Assembly: GCF_030253575.1 (NCBI RefSeq)
Contig: NC_080561.1
Coordinates: 11,766,001-11,830,000 of the forward strand
Source: Rhododendron vialii
Taxonomy: Eukaryota; Streptophyta; Magnoliopsida; Ericales; Ericaceae
Reading direction: 5' to 3'
Length of the DNA stretch: 64,000 nucleotides
Positions 45,897 to 57,625 of this stretch are shown piece after piece (within the stretch, counting starts at the first letter, position 1; the number at the start of each line of letters is the position of its first letter). Below the pieces are notes generated by a model. That model did not search any database. It was not told the origin of the DNA and saw nothing but the letters and a program-made list of their open reading frames with translations. A program made the position numbers and the translations under genes.

Positions 45897-48800
45897 GAGT
45901 TGGATACTTTAACATGATATCAGAGCTAGGGTTTCGGAGAATTTGTTCCCCCTTATTTGTGCCATAAGTGCACTGTTGTTTGTTGTAATCCAAGTGTTAT
46001 GGGTCATTTGTTTACCTCTCCACATGCAGTCAGGGGTCGCTTGTGCGGGGAAGTGTTAGAGTTTGTCCCATATTGATTAAATATAACCTCCAAACCTAGT
46101 CTATGAGCCTGGGGGGCCTCTCCACTTCTTGCCAACTAGTTTGAAGTTGGATGCCTTAACACTTACCATAACAAAACAAAAAAAAAGAACAAACCTATCA
46201 TGAGGTCATGGCTCTCCTAAAGATGAAGAGCTGGTGTTATTGATTGGATGTTGAATGAATCCTCCCAGCACGAGTCTTAAAGTGCCAATCCTTGTGGCAG
46301 TGTGCCGTCTTTGAAAAGGAATAACAAGTTTAGAGTTTTTTCTACACCCACAAAATGACTGAAAACTTGCAACTTAGGTGGTCTTAAACAATTTATGTCC
46401 AAACAACCTTGCAATTCATTCTAGAGAAGCACATGAAAATTCTACTATACAGAGTGAACTTAGCTTAAAAATGTTCAGAAAATTATAGCACAACCACCAA
46501 CAGGCAAATCCCTTCATAAAAATTATGATCGTGTAGATCATCACCTTTCTCCTTCATTTCATAACCAACATCACTTTTCTACTTTTCTACGAAAATGCCT
46601 TTGTTAGTAGGTCTTTTCATCCAGAATAGATAGTTCAACCAAGGATAGCATTAACCAAGTAAATATAGATGATTTTTAACAAGAATAATGCAACAGTTAT
46701 TTAATAACAAAGCATCAAGGACAGTGCTAGGGCGAGGCACGTACCGTTGACAATTTATTTAATGTACCATCAATCTGAACAAAGTATGCTTCCAGGAGCA
46801 TTTCAAGCTCTTCCACATCAAGATGCTTGCTTATGACACTATGGGTGGTACTAGTGTGGGTCCCATGACTGTCTCTTCTAAGCACATGAGATGCTGCGTA
46901 GAGCTGTTCTTGGGTGTTATCAATATTATGGACATTACCTTCAAAACTGGTGGAAGCCCCATTAACATCTGACAAAATTGCAGCAGGAATGCTGCTAAAA
47001 AAAAAAAGCTGATCAAAAAAAGAAATTCCAGCAGGAGTCCTGACGTATTACAAGAACTATATTGCATGTGCCTAAACAGAGGATGGGTCCGAGAACGATG
47101 AAGCAATATGCAATGATATAACATGCCTGTCATCCATGTTGGATCGAGCAACATCATCATCTATGCCATCATGCTCATCCATAGATGGTTGAGAAGAATT
47201 TTCAAGGTGCTGTTGCACCATTTTGTCGGTAAGATACATCTCTGCCATGTCTTCATCGTCATCTAATAGCTGTTCTAGTTCATCCCTTACCTGAAATGAA
47301 ATAAATGCATCTTGATCCAGAAAAACAAGGAACACGTTGAATAAGAAAACCTAGGAAATAGAACTGACAGCAGGGATAAATAGACAAAAGCTCCAACCTA
47401 TAAAACTGCAACACTGAGATCATGGAGTAATACAACCCGCTTATGACCAATATAAACATATGGACTGATATCGATTAATTTGCATCCACTTATATAAGCA
47501 TAAAACGATAAAATTTGAAAGCACACTATAAAAGCACGCCCCTCAATTAGCACACCCTTACCAAGCAGTTAAAGATCTATACTGCAAATGCTTACAACCG
47601 TTATTCTACTCAAGTTCTTCCCATTAAGATAAATAGGGACCTTGGCTAGCCTTCCAACAAATGGGTTGATTTGCAGAACGGAAGAAGCAAGGTAGTCCAT
47701 ACTGCGAACCAAGAAAAACAATTCTCCAAAACAGCAAACAACTTGTTCGGAGCACATCTTTTTAGGAAGCCCAAAACCCATTAGCTTTCAGTATATATTC
47801 AGGGCACTGACATCAGCCATTGGTTATTGGCCCTTGTGCAAGTTTCTCATCCATATGTTATGTCACTTCAGCCCAAACAAACATGACTGACAAATTGGTT
47901 TCCAAAGCGTATACTGCACGTTAATATGCAGAAAGAGCCAAGCTATGTCAGATCAAAAAAAATAATAATAAAGAGCCAAGTTATGTGAATGTTTATTTGG
48001 ACATCCAACGGAAACAAAGAAACAATAGAACGCACACATAGCAACAGTTATTTCCGCTGTTTCTGACAAATTTCATGAATTCCTTTAATTCTGCTAATTT
48101 CAACATATCCAACTAATCAAAAGCAGATAAACATATACAAAACTAGTCTTTTGGGTGTTAGATGAGAAGTGGAGAACGCTTGTATGGCCCATATGATGGT
48201 GGGGACGTGAGGAGAGTAAAGTTCAGGTAACATATATGGAGGGTAGAGAAGCTAGAGGTTGCTCTCCCTGTGGTTCTTAATGTTGCAGTGGGTAGGAATT
48301 CTACTGTGGAAGATTATGCATGTTTTTGAACATTTCAACACAACTCCATCCGCAAGATTAGGAGGTCAGCGAGTACTTGGGACTCCAACAGATTTTGGGA
48401 AGCAATTTCTCACTCGGGGTGCGCAATGTGTTTATATAGTCAACAACTCAACATCTTTCCTCATTTTTTAAGACTCAAAACAACGTCATAATTCAAACTA
48501 ATTGCAAAACCAGTGCTTCAATATTTCACTAGCATTAGATATCACTCAGAAAATGGACGGATACACAAGAAAGAGAAACAAATTTCAGTCTTTCAACACC
48601 ATACTCATTAATTTAACTTACTCTATTCAACTCAACAAGCTTGTGTCTCAGGAGTGGCGACTTCATTTGGTCACTATTTTATAAGTTGTGAAAAGTTAAG
48701 TATTGAGATGGTTGTGAACTTATCTCAACCCTCCTCCTTTCACTATATTGGAAGCAGCTACATAAAAGATGAGATCCTAAGCACAACACAAGAGGAAAGC

Positions 48801-51800
48801 CATTCCTCAATTCCAGTCCTCAGAACTGGTGGTAGAGATGAACTGAAAACCCACCGGCATAATATGCACAACGTGGCGGCTCATACACTTGAACCTGCAT
48901 CAAGAGCTACTGCCACCTCAAGGACTTGTTCTCCCGCTTAGTGGCCCGAGCTATTACCACTTGTACAGAGCAAAGCCAACAACAGACTTGCTATAACAAC
49001 AAAACCATTGTTGGCCTATCATTTACCCCACCAAATAAACAGAATGAATCAGAACCATCTGTCTCTACCATAAATTGAACCACCTCCTTGTAGATTAGGA
49101 TGACATGGATAAGGTATAAGAAGTCACGTAAAGAGGAGGTGTCAAAGATCAAATTACTTCCAACCCATTTATTCCTCATGGGCCCTCATAAAAACTGATA
49201 AAAAAAAATGCCAAAAATACGATCTCTAAAGGATAAGTTGGATCAAACGGTCGAAATGTAAGTAAAAGCAAAACCATTTACCTTTTGAACACGACCAGTT
49301 ATTGCAACCAAGCGGCTTTTAATCTGACGAACACGTTCCAAATTAAGAGTACTAATTTTTGAAGTCAGCTTATCTAAGGCTGGATGAGCTTCTTGTTCCA
49401 ATGTCCTCGCCTGAATTTACATCCCAGGACAAATCAATACAAAGAAGAGAAAAACAAATCGAATCCACAATATGAAGACAAAAAAAAAGTAACCATGGTA
49501 ATAATGACAACAGTAGCAACAATAATGATTGAACAATGAATGAACATACTAGTTCATTAATAAAAAAGTTCTTCAGTTTCCAACATCGAATGGATGGATT
49601 AGTTAATACTCCCAATGTCCCTTTTTGTTTTTGTCAATCAATAGGAGAGATCATTACATAACGTTTTTTAGTACAACATACAAACTACGAGACACTACAT
49701 CAACTGTGTGAGAGTCCATGAGATAACCGAGCCCAACAACTCAACCAACAAGATAAATAAGCCCATCAAAGGGAATAAGCCCAACTCAACTACAAGCCCC
49801 ATTAAGGGGAGAAATAACCCCAACAAATGAAGAACACCCACACGTAGGTGGGAAGACTGGAACTCCTCGTCAACTGAACTAGCCCCAGTTGGTTCCTACG
49901 TCACATTTTATTCGTATACTTTTCGACTTTTTGATGTCCTAGACCCCCAAATTATTTGTTCATTTTGGAAAGCCAATGGTCAAGATCCAACGAATTTTCC
50001 CTTGCACCCCTGTCTCTTGAACAGATCTGACAAGTCTTATTAGATTGAAGGACATTTTCAAAAATTTCTAGTTAGTTTGCAATCATAATGCTTCCCTAAT
50101 AAGTTAGATTCTTCAAACTAGACAAACAAATTGGGAAGGAGGGAGTAATAACGTTCTTAGGCTCCGTTCCGCAACCCAAAATAAGTACTTATTTTTTAAG
50201 AAAACAATTTTAAACTCAAAAATAATGTGTTTACGCAAATAATTTTCCTACCAATATAGATCTTGTTTGATAGATCCCATCAAGATCTTTCATACGGTGC
50301 AAAAAAAATTAAAAAATTATTTTTCATTTACATTATTTTTGAGTTTGAAAGTGTGACATAAGCTGCTTATTTTTTAAGAAGGTTTCTGGAACGGGGCCTT
50401 ACTTCGTTTTCCAAGCAACTGCACGCAGCCTCAAGGCAAGCCTCCAAAGCAATAAACTCAAAGGGAAGAACTTTCAATCCATCTTGTTTATCAAAAGCTC
50501 CTACCCCATCCACCTTACCTCCATCGTCATTTCCTGGGAAGCCTTCGGAAAACTTTTGAGGGCTATGTGACCTTGATATTGGCTCTACCAAATCAAACAG
50601 ATTTGTCCAGTCTGTATCATCGGCATTAAAACCGCCCTCCTTCGAAACCATTGGCGCAACACAGGAAACAATTAGCAACAATACTTCGTAACTAACTCTT
50701 CTACAAATATTAAGGCTGGTGAGGATTAAAGAAGTAACTTCAAAACCATTATACAATAAAATAAGAAGTAAAGCTGTGCAGAGTTAGGAAAATCTGTTTT
50801 AACCCTTAGAACTGATCAACAATAGGTGCTTCAAAATGTCCCGAACACATAGCATGTCCACTTAATGACAACTGCACAAGACTACAAGTCAATCATGTCT
50901 TTCTAGTGTAAGGGCTTTGAAATGAACTTACGAGATTCTTTTGGATGGTTATGGATTTCAAATGAATGGTATTGACATTACTCAATGACAGTAACTCAAA
51001 CTTACATTTGATTACACAGCGCTTTTGATAATGGGGTTGTTTCTTTAATATGTTCGATATTGAGTTTAGAGCTCTATGGATTTGATGGTTTACATCGCGC
51101 TTTCGACATTGAGTTTATTCTTTAGTGTGTTTATTGAGTTTGAGAGCCCCATTTTGCTGGATTTGGAATAACTATTAAATAGAAAGTGATTTGAAATCCT
51201 TCATGTTATGATTTGCAGCTATACACCTAATAAAATTCATTTTTTTCTACTTCAAACCCACGTTTGAAAAAAAAAAAGTTACTTCAAACCCATCTCCCAC
51301 TATAATCTGATAAGCCACCTACAACTAAAACCCTTGTACTTTTGTTAAAATCAATGATATAAAAATCGCCAGGCGCTAGTTAGGCGGTCGGCCACCTTTA
51401 AGCGATTAATAGCTGCATATTAATTAGTAATTGGTGATTATTCATAGTCGGACCTAATCGGGGGTGCAAGCTATTAATCGCCGATTAATTCCTTGTTTTA
51501 AAACACTGGTTAAAATATAATACCAAATCCCTTCATTTGGAATCCACATTCATCTAAAGATTCCAAACAAAGCCTTATTGTTGTTAGTCCAACAGTGACT
51601 GAATTAGCACTGCACTTAGATGATCTCCCCCAAAGCTAATCTTTTCTTGCTGATTGTATTAACTTCGTAGACTGTTGCTTATGATCCATTGAAATTCTTT
51701 CCTTAAGACTCAATCATAGATTTGTGGAGGTATCAACTGAGGGAAATGAACACGACCGGAACCAATGGAATACACCCAACTACCTATCTCCACTTTCTTC

Positions 51801-52737
51801 ATATACTATTCACCCCTCCCCACTTGTCTCCGTCCCAATTTGTTAACCCTTGTTTTTAGAATCCATGTTTTCCTGAAATCACATACATCTTCAAATTTAT
51901 AAGTTTTTCCTTTTGATAAGTAAATAATTATATTAGAAAGAAGGCATTAAGGGCCACCCGTATACAAAAGAAGGCTACAAAACAAAAAGGCCCTATACAT
52001 TTCCAAGAGAATGGAAAAGCTCAAACCAATCTAAAAATTGATCAAGGGATCACATTTCTTCCTTGTCCCAAATGTACAAGTTATTCACCAAATTCTTTTT
52101 TATCCTAGACAGAGGTTTTTCCACCCCTTCCAGAACTCTCGAATTTCTCTCACGCCATAAGATCCACATCAAACAAAGCAGAATCATGGCCCACAAACTC
52201 TTCTTTCTCTTACCCATTCTAACACCCGTCCAAACAATTAGAAGTTCCATGACATTTCTTGCCTCAGTCCACACTGTATCCCAAATTTATAAGTTTAATG
52301 GTGATTGAAAATTTGTATTTATCAGAATTAATTGAGATCCGTTTAAAGATGCATATTGCATATGGAAAGCACAGTCAATTAAAAAATATCAAGAAATTTT
52401 CTGTCCTATCAGCATAGAACGAGGGATGAACATATCTCTCTAAATTTATGGTTTTAATGTGATTGAAAATATCTATTTATCAGGGTTTTTTGAGATCTAT
52501 CTAAAAGATGCAATCAATTAAAAAATACCAAGAAATTTTCTATCCAGTCATAATAGAACGAGCGACCAACGAATTGCGACGGAACGAGTAATACAATTTC
52601 AAATAATCAAATCATTTCTACTTAGTTCTTCACCAGTTGCAACTTCCCGATTGATTAGTGTACTATATAATTCAATGCTATTCGGTAGATAAATACACGC
52701 ATATGTACAACAGTAGACGGAGAAAAATAAAACGATG

Positions 52738-52782
<45 letters not shown>

Positions 52783-53201
52783 TGGGATTTGGTAGCGTGG
52801 TGGTGGCGCAGGATACGACGCTGAAGCTCCTCAACGAAGGGCATCACGGAAGGATCTCGAGAGTTGAGCAACAAAACCTCCTGGGCCGTGATTATGGCCT
52901 TGATGTGCTCGAGGTTGATCACGATGGCCCGTTCCCGGCCCAGCACGGTGGACGGGTACGAGAGGAGCGGGTCGAGGATCCGGAGGTCGCGGGCCGGGAG
53001 ACCAGTCCGCCGCATGATCGCGTGCTTTCCGGCCTCAACTACCTGGGCCTGGCCGGCGGCGTCGAGGAGGAGCCAGGGACGCACTCCGGTGGCCTTCTTC
53101 CGTAGCCCGCCGCCGGAGGCGGCTGGTCGGGGTGTGTCGTTGTCGTCTTCGGGGAGAGGGAAGCCGGACTTCACAGGTGGCGGTGGGTGAGAGCTCCTCA
53201 T
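44940..53201 (-). CDS. MRS2-3: Magnesium transporter MRS2-3 (CorA/MRS2 family), six exons
   Basis: Join on the minus strand: 53201-52782, 50639-50403, 49410-49282, 47290-47127, 46994-46745, 45227-44940. That is 1488 nt and 495 residues; Arabidopsis MRS2-3 is about 484. MRS2 proteins form membrane pentamers that carry Mg2+ into the cytosol or an organelle. Near-identical landmarks to MRS2-3 by recall are KHAIMRRTGLPARDLRILDP and SYPSTVLGRERAIVINLEH in exon 1, FEFIALEACLEAACS in exon 2, KISTLNLERVRQIKSRLVAI in exon 3, VRDELEQLLDDDEDMAEMYL in exon 4, LDVEELEMLLEAYFVQIDG in exon 5 and REYVDDTEDYINIMLDD in exon 6. The signature GMN is at residues 448-450, after TM1 (about 427-447); TM2 is about 465-487 and the tail is CKHKRLLE. 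Intron 4 needs a GC donor (CAG|GCATGT) to keep frame; the other introns are GT-AG. The exon 2 acceptor could be 3 nt further in. Introns hold many repeats, listed separately. Confidence 0.93.
45553..46161 (+). mobile_element. Tandem TRIM relic with three LTRs, in MRS2-3 intron 5
   Basis: Three direct repeats of about 107-116 bp lie at 45553-45668, 45808-45914 and 46054-46161. Each contains tttgtccca near the start and ends in aaca. After the first and second comes a primer-binding site, tgatatcagagc (45669-45680 and 45915-45926), close to the tRNA-iMet-type TGGTATCAGAGC. Purine-rich tracts precede the second and third. The two internal regions are only about 130 bp and code for nothing. This is a terminal-repeat retrotransposon in miniature (TRIM) in an LTR-internal-LTR-internal-LTR layout, as left by recombination between copies. 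The LTRs differ visibly, so it is not recent. It is non-coding and old, and lies antisense to the host gene. Possible 5-bp flanks are similar but not identical. Confidence 0.82.
47291..49281 (-). other. MRS2-3 intron 3, no recognised insert
   Basis: 1.99 kb of AT-rich sequence between exon 4 (47290) and exon 3 (49282), with canonical GTAAAT and TTTCAG ends. Short frames at 48654-48941 on the plus strand are not supported by anything else. Confidence 0.6.
49609..50145. mobile_element. Stowaway-like MITE with a nested insert, MRS2-3 intron 2
   Basis: Ends ctcccaatgtccctttttg and aaattgggaaggagggag, target TA. The interior 49640-49910 differs from other Stowaways. Read on the minus strand it ends in gattgacaaaaacaaaaa, like a SINE or LINE tail, so a retroelement probably landed inside. 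Confidence 0.6.
50160..50398. mobile_element. Tourist-type MITE inside the splice donor of MRS2-3 exon 2
   Basis: Ends ggctccgttccgca and ctggaacggggcc, flanked by TTA on both sides (50157-50159, 50399-50401). Arms include ttattttttaaga and complement. On the minus strand exon 2 ends GAA at 50403. The donor that follows is G (50402), then TAA from the target duplication, then GG from the element tip: GTAAGG. The pre-insertion donor, read from the far flank, was GTAAGAACG. Confidence 0.87.
51352..51508. mobile_element. hAT-type MITE in MRS2-3 intron 1, 157 bp
   Basis: A perfect 8-bp duplication, gttaaaat (51344-51351 and 51509-51516), flanks it. The right end is TTTTAAAACACTG; the left end, CAATGATATAAAAATCG, mirrors it loosely. 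The interior has ggcgattaat/attaatcgcc-type palindromes. Confidence 0.8.
51909..52285 (-). mobile_element. LINE 3'-end fragment in MRS2-3 intron 1
   Basis: On the minus strand a frame (52274-52050) reads MELLIVWTGVRMGKRKKSLW and MWILWRERNSRVLEGVEK, the pattern that ends plant LINE reverse-transcriptase polyproteins (WxxWxERNxRVFE). The 3' end is ATTTACTTATCAAAAGGAA, the usual LINE tail with a short A-rich end. Only about the last 380 bp is present, as expected from 5' truncation during target-primed insertion. It lies in the same orientation as the host gene. Confidence 0.7.
52739..52778 (+). repeat. (GA)n tract at the start of MRS2-3 intron 1
   Basis: About 20 GA units (CT on the gene strand), beginning four bases after the exon 1 splice donor. 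A CT run also precedes the start codon (53202-53219). Confidence 0.93.
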
Positions 53202-53219
53202 CTCTCTCTCTCTCTCTCT

Positions 53220-54204
53220 CCACTCTCCACGTCGAACGTGATCTCAGTGTGTGAGTTGCTCGATTCTGTACCAAAATTACAGTACCATCCTCTACAAACT
53301 AGTATTTACTTTATAGACATAATCAACAAACTTGAGACTAGTTTACTCGCACTTCAAGCGATTTTGAAAGTTAATCTCATTGTCAACTAACGGGGTCGCA
53401 AACTCTATTCGCATGCTGTAAAGAAGCAAACCGAAACAAGTTCAGCAATTGTAGTCTTGTAGATTCAAAACAAAGATCACTGGAAACAGACCGAAGCAAA
53501 TTTACAAGTCTCAAATCTTGAAAAATAATTCCTTGTCCCTGGGGCATGGTAGGTAGATCCCCAAACTCTCCTCACCGTGGGTAAGAGAGAATTAGCCAAT
53601 TAGGACACCTACTTACCAAGTTACCATGACCCAGAGGCACCGAATAATCCGTCCAAATCTCAACTACCGAGTCAATCCCCTGGGGTTGCTGTTGGTCCTT
53701 CTTCTCATTCAATTGCACAATTAGGTGTGTGTTTTGGTTTCCCTTATTAGGTGAGATGAGCAACGCTACCACTTTCATTGATATAAAAATGTTGAAATCT
53801 TTGTTTTTGAAAGGGAATGTTAAAATCTAATGCCAGTTTATTGATTGAGACTTAATACGCTACTCGATTTTGTTTGATGTAATTTATGAAGTTGCTTTTC
53901 ATAAATTTTTGGCTGACGATGTTAGTGCATTCACAACTTCTTCATCGATGACGATTATCATAGTTTAACAAGATTAGTCTTGTTTGTTCAGGAATATGGA
54001 ATGATTGTATTGACAACTTTAGAAATTTTAGTCAGAGCATTTACTATAGAACTTAAATTCTATGAGTTTTTGTTTAAAAATCTTATTAATTATAACTATC
54101 CCTATCATTCTTTTCTTTTTTTTTAGTGCAACAGAAAATGTCTATCCCTATTATTCGTAATTGTTATTTATGTTTTAACAAAAAGACATGCAAATAAATA
54201 AAAG
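53220..54204. other. Upstream region of MRS2-3, no recognised element
   Basis: AT-rich sequence 5' of the transporter. A CT run next to the start codon suits a leader. I could not place a TATA box with confidence. Confidence 0.4.
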
Positions 54205-54592
54205 GGAGATTTAATGATAGATCCATTATAAACATTTCATAAGCCCACAAATCCACCTAATAGTTTTGTAAAGCCACAAGTCCACACAATCTAAACCCTA
54301 GGGTATCCTATGAAAATGCCTAAAACCCTAAATCCTATTAAAGTGTTTAAACCACTAAAACCCTATAATAAGAAAATGCACACTAAAACCCTAAAAAAGT
54401 GTTTAAACCCTAAGGTACCCTATCCTATAATAAAAAAGTGCACCCTAAAATCTTATGAAAGTGCCTAAATCCTAGGGTACCCTACCCTACTCTAGGGTAC
54501 CTTAAAATGGGCTTTAGACCTTACAAAATTAATAGGTGGACTTGTGGACTTATGAAGTTTACATAATAGACCTAAGACTAATGTGCATACCG
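54205..54592. mobile_element. Foldback TIR element, about 390 bp
   Basis: Left arm tagatccattataaacattt, then cataagcccacaaatccacc. The right arm mirrors it with ggtggacttgtggacttatg, then aagtttacataatagacct. The interior repeats accctagggta/aaaccctaa words. The end sequence resembles the left end of the 18277 element. Confidence 0.7.
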
Positions 54593-54611
54593 ATGCTCTG
54601 GACTATCAATG

Positions 54612-54868
54612 AAGGAAGCATGGTAATGTGCACATAAATTGAATTGGATCTTTAGGCTTGCCCTCTCTGATGTCATTTGGCTTTGATTTGGGGGCATGGT
54701 TCCGCAGCAAAACAAGTATAGGGGGGCCACTGTTTGAATGGTATTTTAAGAGTAGCCACTTTGTGCATATTGCCAAAAGTTAGGTCTGTCTCCAATCCTC
54801 CCCCGCCCATACCTTCAATAATTAGGGACTACATAGGTTCTGTTGTTGTTATTGTTATTGTCCTCGAC
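54612..54868 (+). mobile_element. SINE-like retroelement, second copy of the 14446 family
   Basis: It begins ctatcaatgaaggaagcatgg-like and shares gtgcacataaattga, ctgatgtcatttggctttga and ttaggtctgtctccaatc with 14446-14731. It ends gttgttattgttattg. I found no clear target duplication, and the copy is more diverged. Confidence 0.7.
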
Positions 54869-55125
54869 AACAATACATATTTGTGGAATATGGGGAGAGA
54901 GAATGTTGTAAGTAACATTCAAGATAATATCTAGCTTTAATTTATAGTCTAGTGGGATGAATATTCGTACATCTTATTTATGGTGTTCGAGACAATGAGT
55001 TGGAGTACCTTTTTAAATTTATTGAAAAGGCAAAGTGAAATTATATTGCAACACCAATAAAAAGGTCAACCAATAATAATGTGAAGTCCCACGTCACTAA
55101 GAAAATAGAATTGGGAGTTAATATA

Positions 55126-55835
55126 GGGTGGCCCTAATGCCACGACAGGATTTGTTGGAGCCACGACTGTGCTTAGTTTCTGACACTTCTACCCTTCAAT
55201 CAATTTTCTCTCATCGTTTCATATCCCTCTGAGGACATTATACCCACTTTCCCTTCAATTTCATTCTCTCTCCTCCCTCATCCTAGACCACAACAATTCC
55301 TGCAATCTCTCTCCCCTTCACTCACATCGGAATACTGCACTTCTCTATGCTATGTCCTCTTTTCTTCTTTCTTGAAAACTGAATTCATTGTTGTTCATCG
55401 ATCCAGTTCAAATCCCCTTCGACTTGTATTTCCATCTTGCAATCGGACCGCCGCAAGACCCACTTTTCTTGATAAACCTAAACGTAAGCATCGCAGTACA
55501 ATGATTATTTAACAAAATCGAGCAGCAATTGGTTTTCTGTCGGAGAGCCGGAGGTAGATTTGATGCTCGCAAAATCGAGAAGCATTTTGTTTTGCCCATT
55601 TTTGTAGGATAGTTGTGTTAGAATGGACCTGAGTTGTATTGACTGAAGATTGAGCACTTTGTACTTTAATGGGACGGAGGTAGAGGGAAGGAATTGTTCA
55701 GGTTTGTAGTTGACGAAGGAGAGAGAGAGGGGAATGGTAAGCGTTTCATGCGGCGTCAAGTGGGAGGATGAAAATGTAAATTAATACAACTTTGTCGTGG
55801 CTCCAGCAAATCCTATCGTGGCATTAGCATCACCC
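55126..55835. mobile_element. Mutator-like element, 710 bp, Pack-MULE-type
   Basis: Arms of about 45 bp: gggtggccctaatgccacga, then ttgttggagccacga, mirrored at 55793-55835. A perfect 9-bp duplication, gttaatata, flanks it (55117-55125 and 55836-55844). The interior is CT-rich then genic-looking, with minus-strand frames of 63 and 84 codons that I do not recognise. Confidence 0.85.
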
Positions 55836-56229
55836 GTTAATATATAATGAATCATGAGCAACTATTATATAACTTAAAATTAGTTTTTTGAGCCACCTGA
55901 TTAGGCTAAAAGTTAATAAATACAAGTGTGTGACATGACAGGCTTTGCAAAAAGATGTGCTTGGGTAGACCCTACGAATGAGGAGTTGCAGGTTCTGCAA
56001 TAAAAGGGGAGCCTAACAAATGAGGAACTGAAAACCTCCACGCAAGGAGGATCACAAACCACCACAAATTATGAACTCAAGTTACTTCTGAAAACTCACC
56101 TCAATTGAAAGCTCGTTTGATATTAGTTCAGTTAATAAACAAGCCTAACTTCAACATATTTTAACAATTTACCAAGGTTTTCCACCAAATTTAAAAATTC
56201 ATAACTTTGTTCAATCGGCTCTTCTTCTT

Positions 56230-56725
56230 TTTTCAGTCCTGCTACACACATAGCAAATTGTGCATAGATTTCATTGTGGGGTCCATCACGGGTTCCACAC
56301 AAATCATTCGAGCCGTTCATTAAATGTAAAACATTTTTTCAAGGGTCCATGTCACAAATAAGCTCAATCCAATGCCTATAGCTACACACACAGCAATCTG
56401 TGCACAGATTTTGTTGTAGGGCCCATCACGGGTTCTACACAAATCATCCGAGCTGTTCATTAAATGTAAAATATTTTTTCAAGGGTCCCTATAGAAAATA
56501 AGCTCAATCCAATACCTTTAGGTGCTTCATCTAACCATCTAACTTTTCATTCAGATTTCCGGATAATGAAAAGTTATATGATTGGATCGAGCACCTATAG
56601 GTATCAAATTGAGATTATTTTATACGGAGACCCTTGAAAAAATGTTTTACATTTAATGAACTGCTCGAATGATTTGTGTGGGACCCGTGGTGGGCCCCAC
56701 AATGAAATCTGTACACAGATTGTAT
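56230..56725. mobile_element. Foldback MITE with a duplicated left arm
   Basis: The block ctacacacatagcaa...gggtccatg (56236-56350) is repeated as ctacacacacagcaatctgt...gggtccct (56384-56490). The single right arm (56600-56720) mirrors it (acatttaatgaactgctcga, then gtgtgggacccg). It is the same family as 44211. Confidence 0.75.
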
Positions 56726-57309
56726 GTGTGTATAGACTTTCTGTTTTTTTTTTTCATTTGTTAATCATAATTTGGACTATCCCAGGGGACTCAGGGGAGG
56801 AAAATGGGGCTTACGATAAATCGAATCTTATCCATGTACATGAGAGTATGTAAGGGAGGTCAACCGCACTCTACTTCACTTGCTGACTTACCCCAAAACT
56901 TTGTCAATCCGTTTGACAATATGGAGTATGTCAGAACACTAACTCAAAAAATTGAAAATATCAAGATGCACAAATGAACACCCATAATATATAAATCCCC
57001 ATCTTTTCCCGAAATCACAAATTACTCCTACTTCCTTTCATGCTTTAAATTGTACCCAAGTTCTGAGGATTTATAGTTTGGTTTTTGCGCAGTGGATTTG
57101 AGAATTCTCAACAAGAGAAGTTCTAGGACCACATTTAAATACATACTCGTACACATTAGAGTGTGCAGTGTATGTAGAGCCCACATACTTGCATGTGTGA
57201 GCGTGTATTTAAATGTGTAAAGTGGGCGTGGTTGTAAAATTTTGCCTCAACAATTGATGAAGAAGTCAACAAGAGTCATGTTTCCCTATTGGAAGGTACA
57301 GTTTGTGAA

Positions 57310-57625
57310 AATCAGGGGGGACAGCTCCGTCATTTTTCCTAATCGGAGTCAATTCACTTGTAAAACTCGTTGAGTTTGTTATTCACGTAAAAAATTAAAT
57401 GATTGAACGTCGATAAATACATGATCAAAACATATTTGTAAAAAAAAAGAATAGGAAATTTAAGTTTCAAATTATTTTTTCCATGCCATTTTTCTTGTAC
57501 AAATATGTTTCAATCATGTATTTAACGATTTTTTATCAAGCTAATTTTTTCGCATATGACCAACTCGACGAACTCTACAAAGTGAACAATTTTGATCATC
57601 GTTGTAGGCCCATAAAATCAATGAA
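57310..57625. mobile_element. Foldback MITE
   Basis: Mirrored arms: acttgtaaaactcgttgagt against actcgacgaactctacaaag, and tacatgatcaaaacatattt against aaatatgtttcaatcatgta. Confidence 0.7.

Noticed and set aside
48654-48941. 95-codon plus-strand frame in MRS2-3 intron 3
   Set aside because: It lies within an intron, has no motif and no splice context; likely chance.
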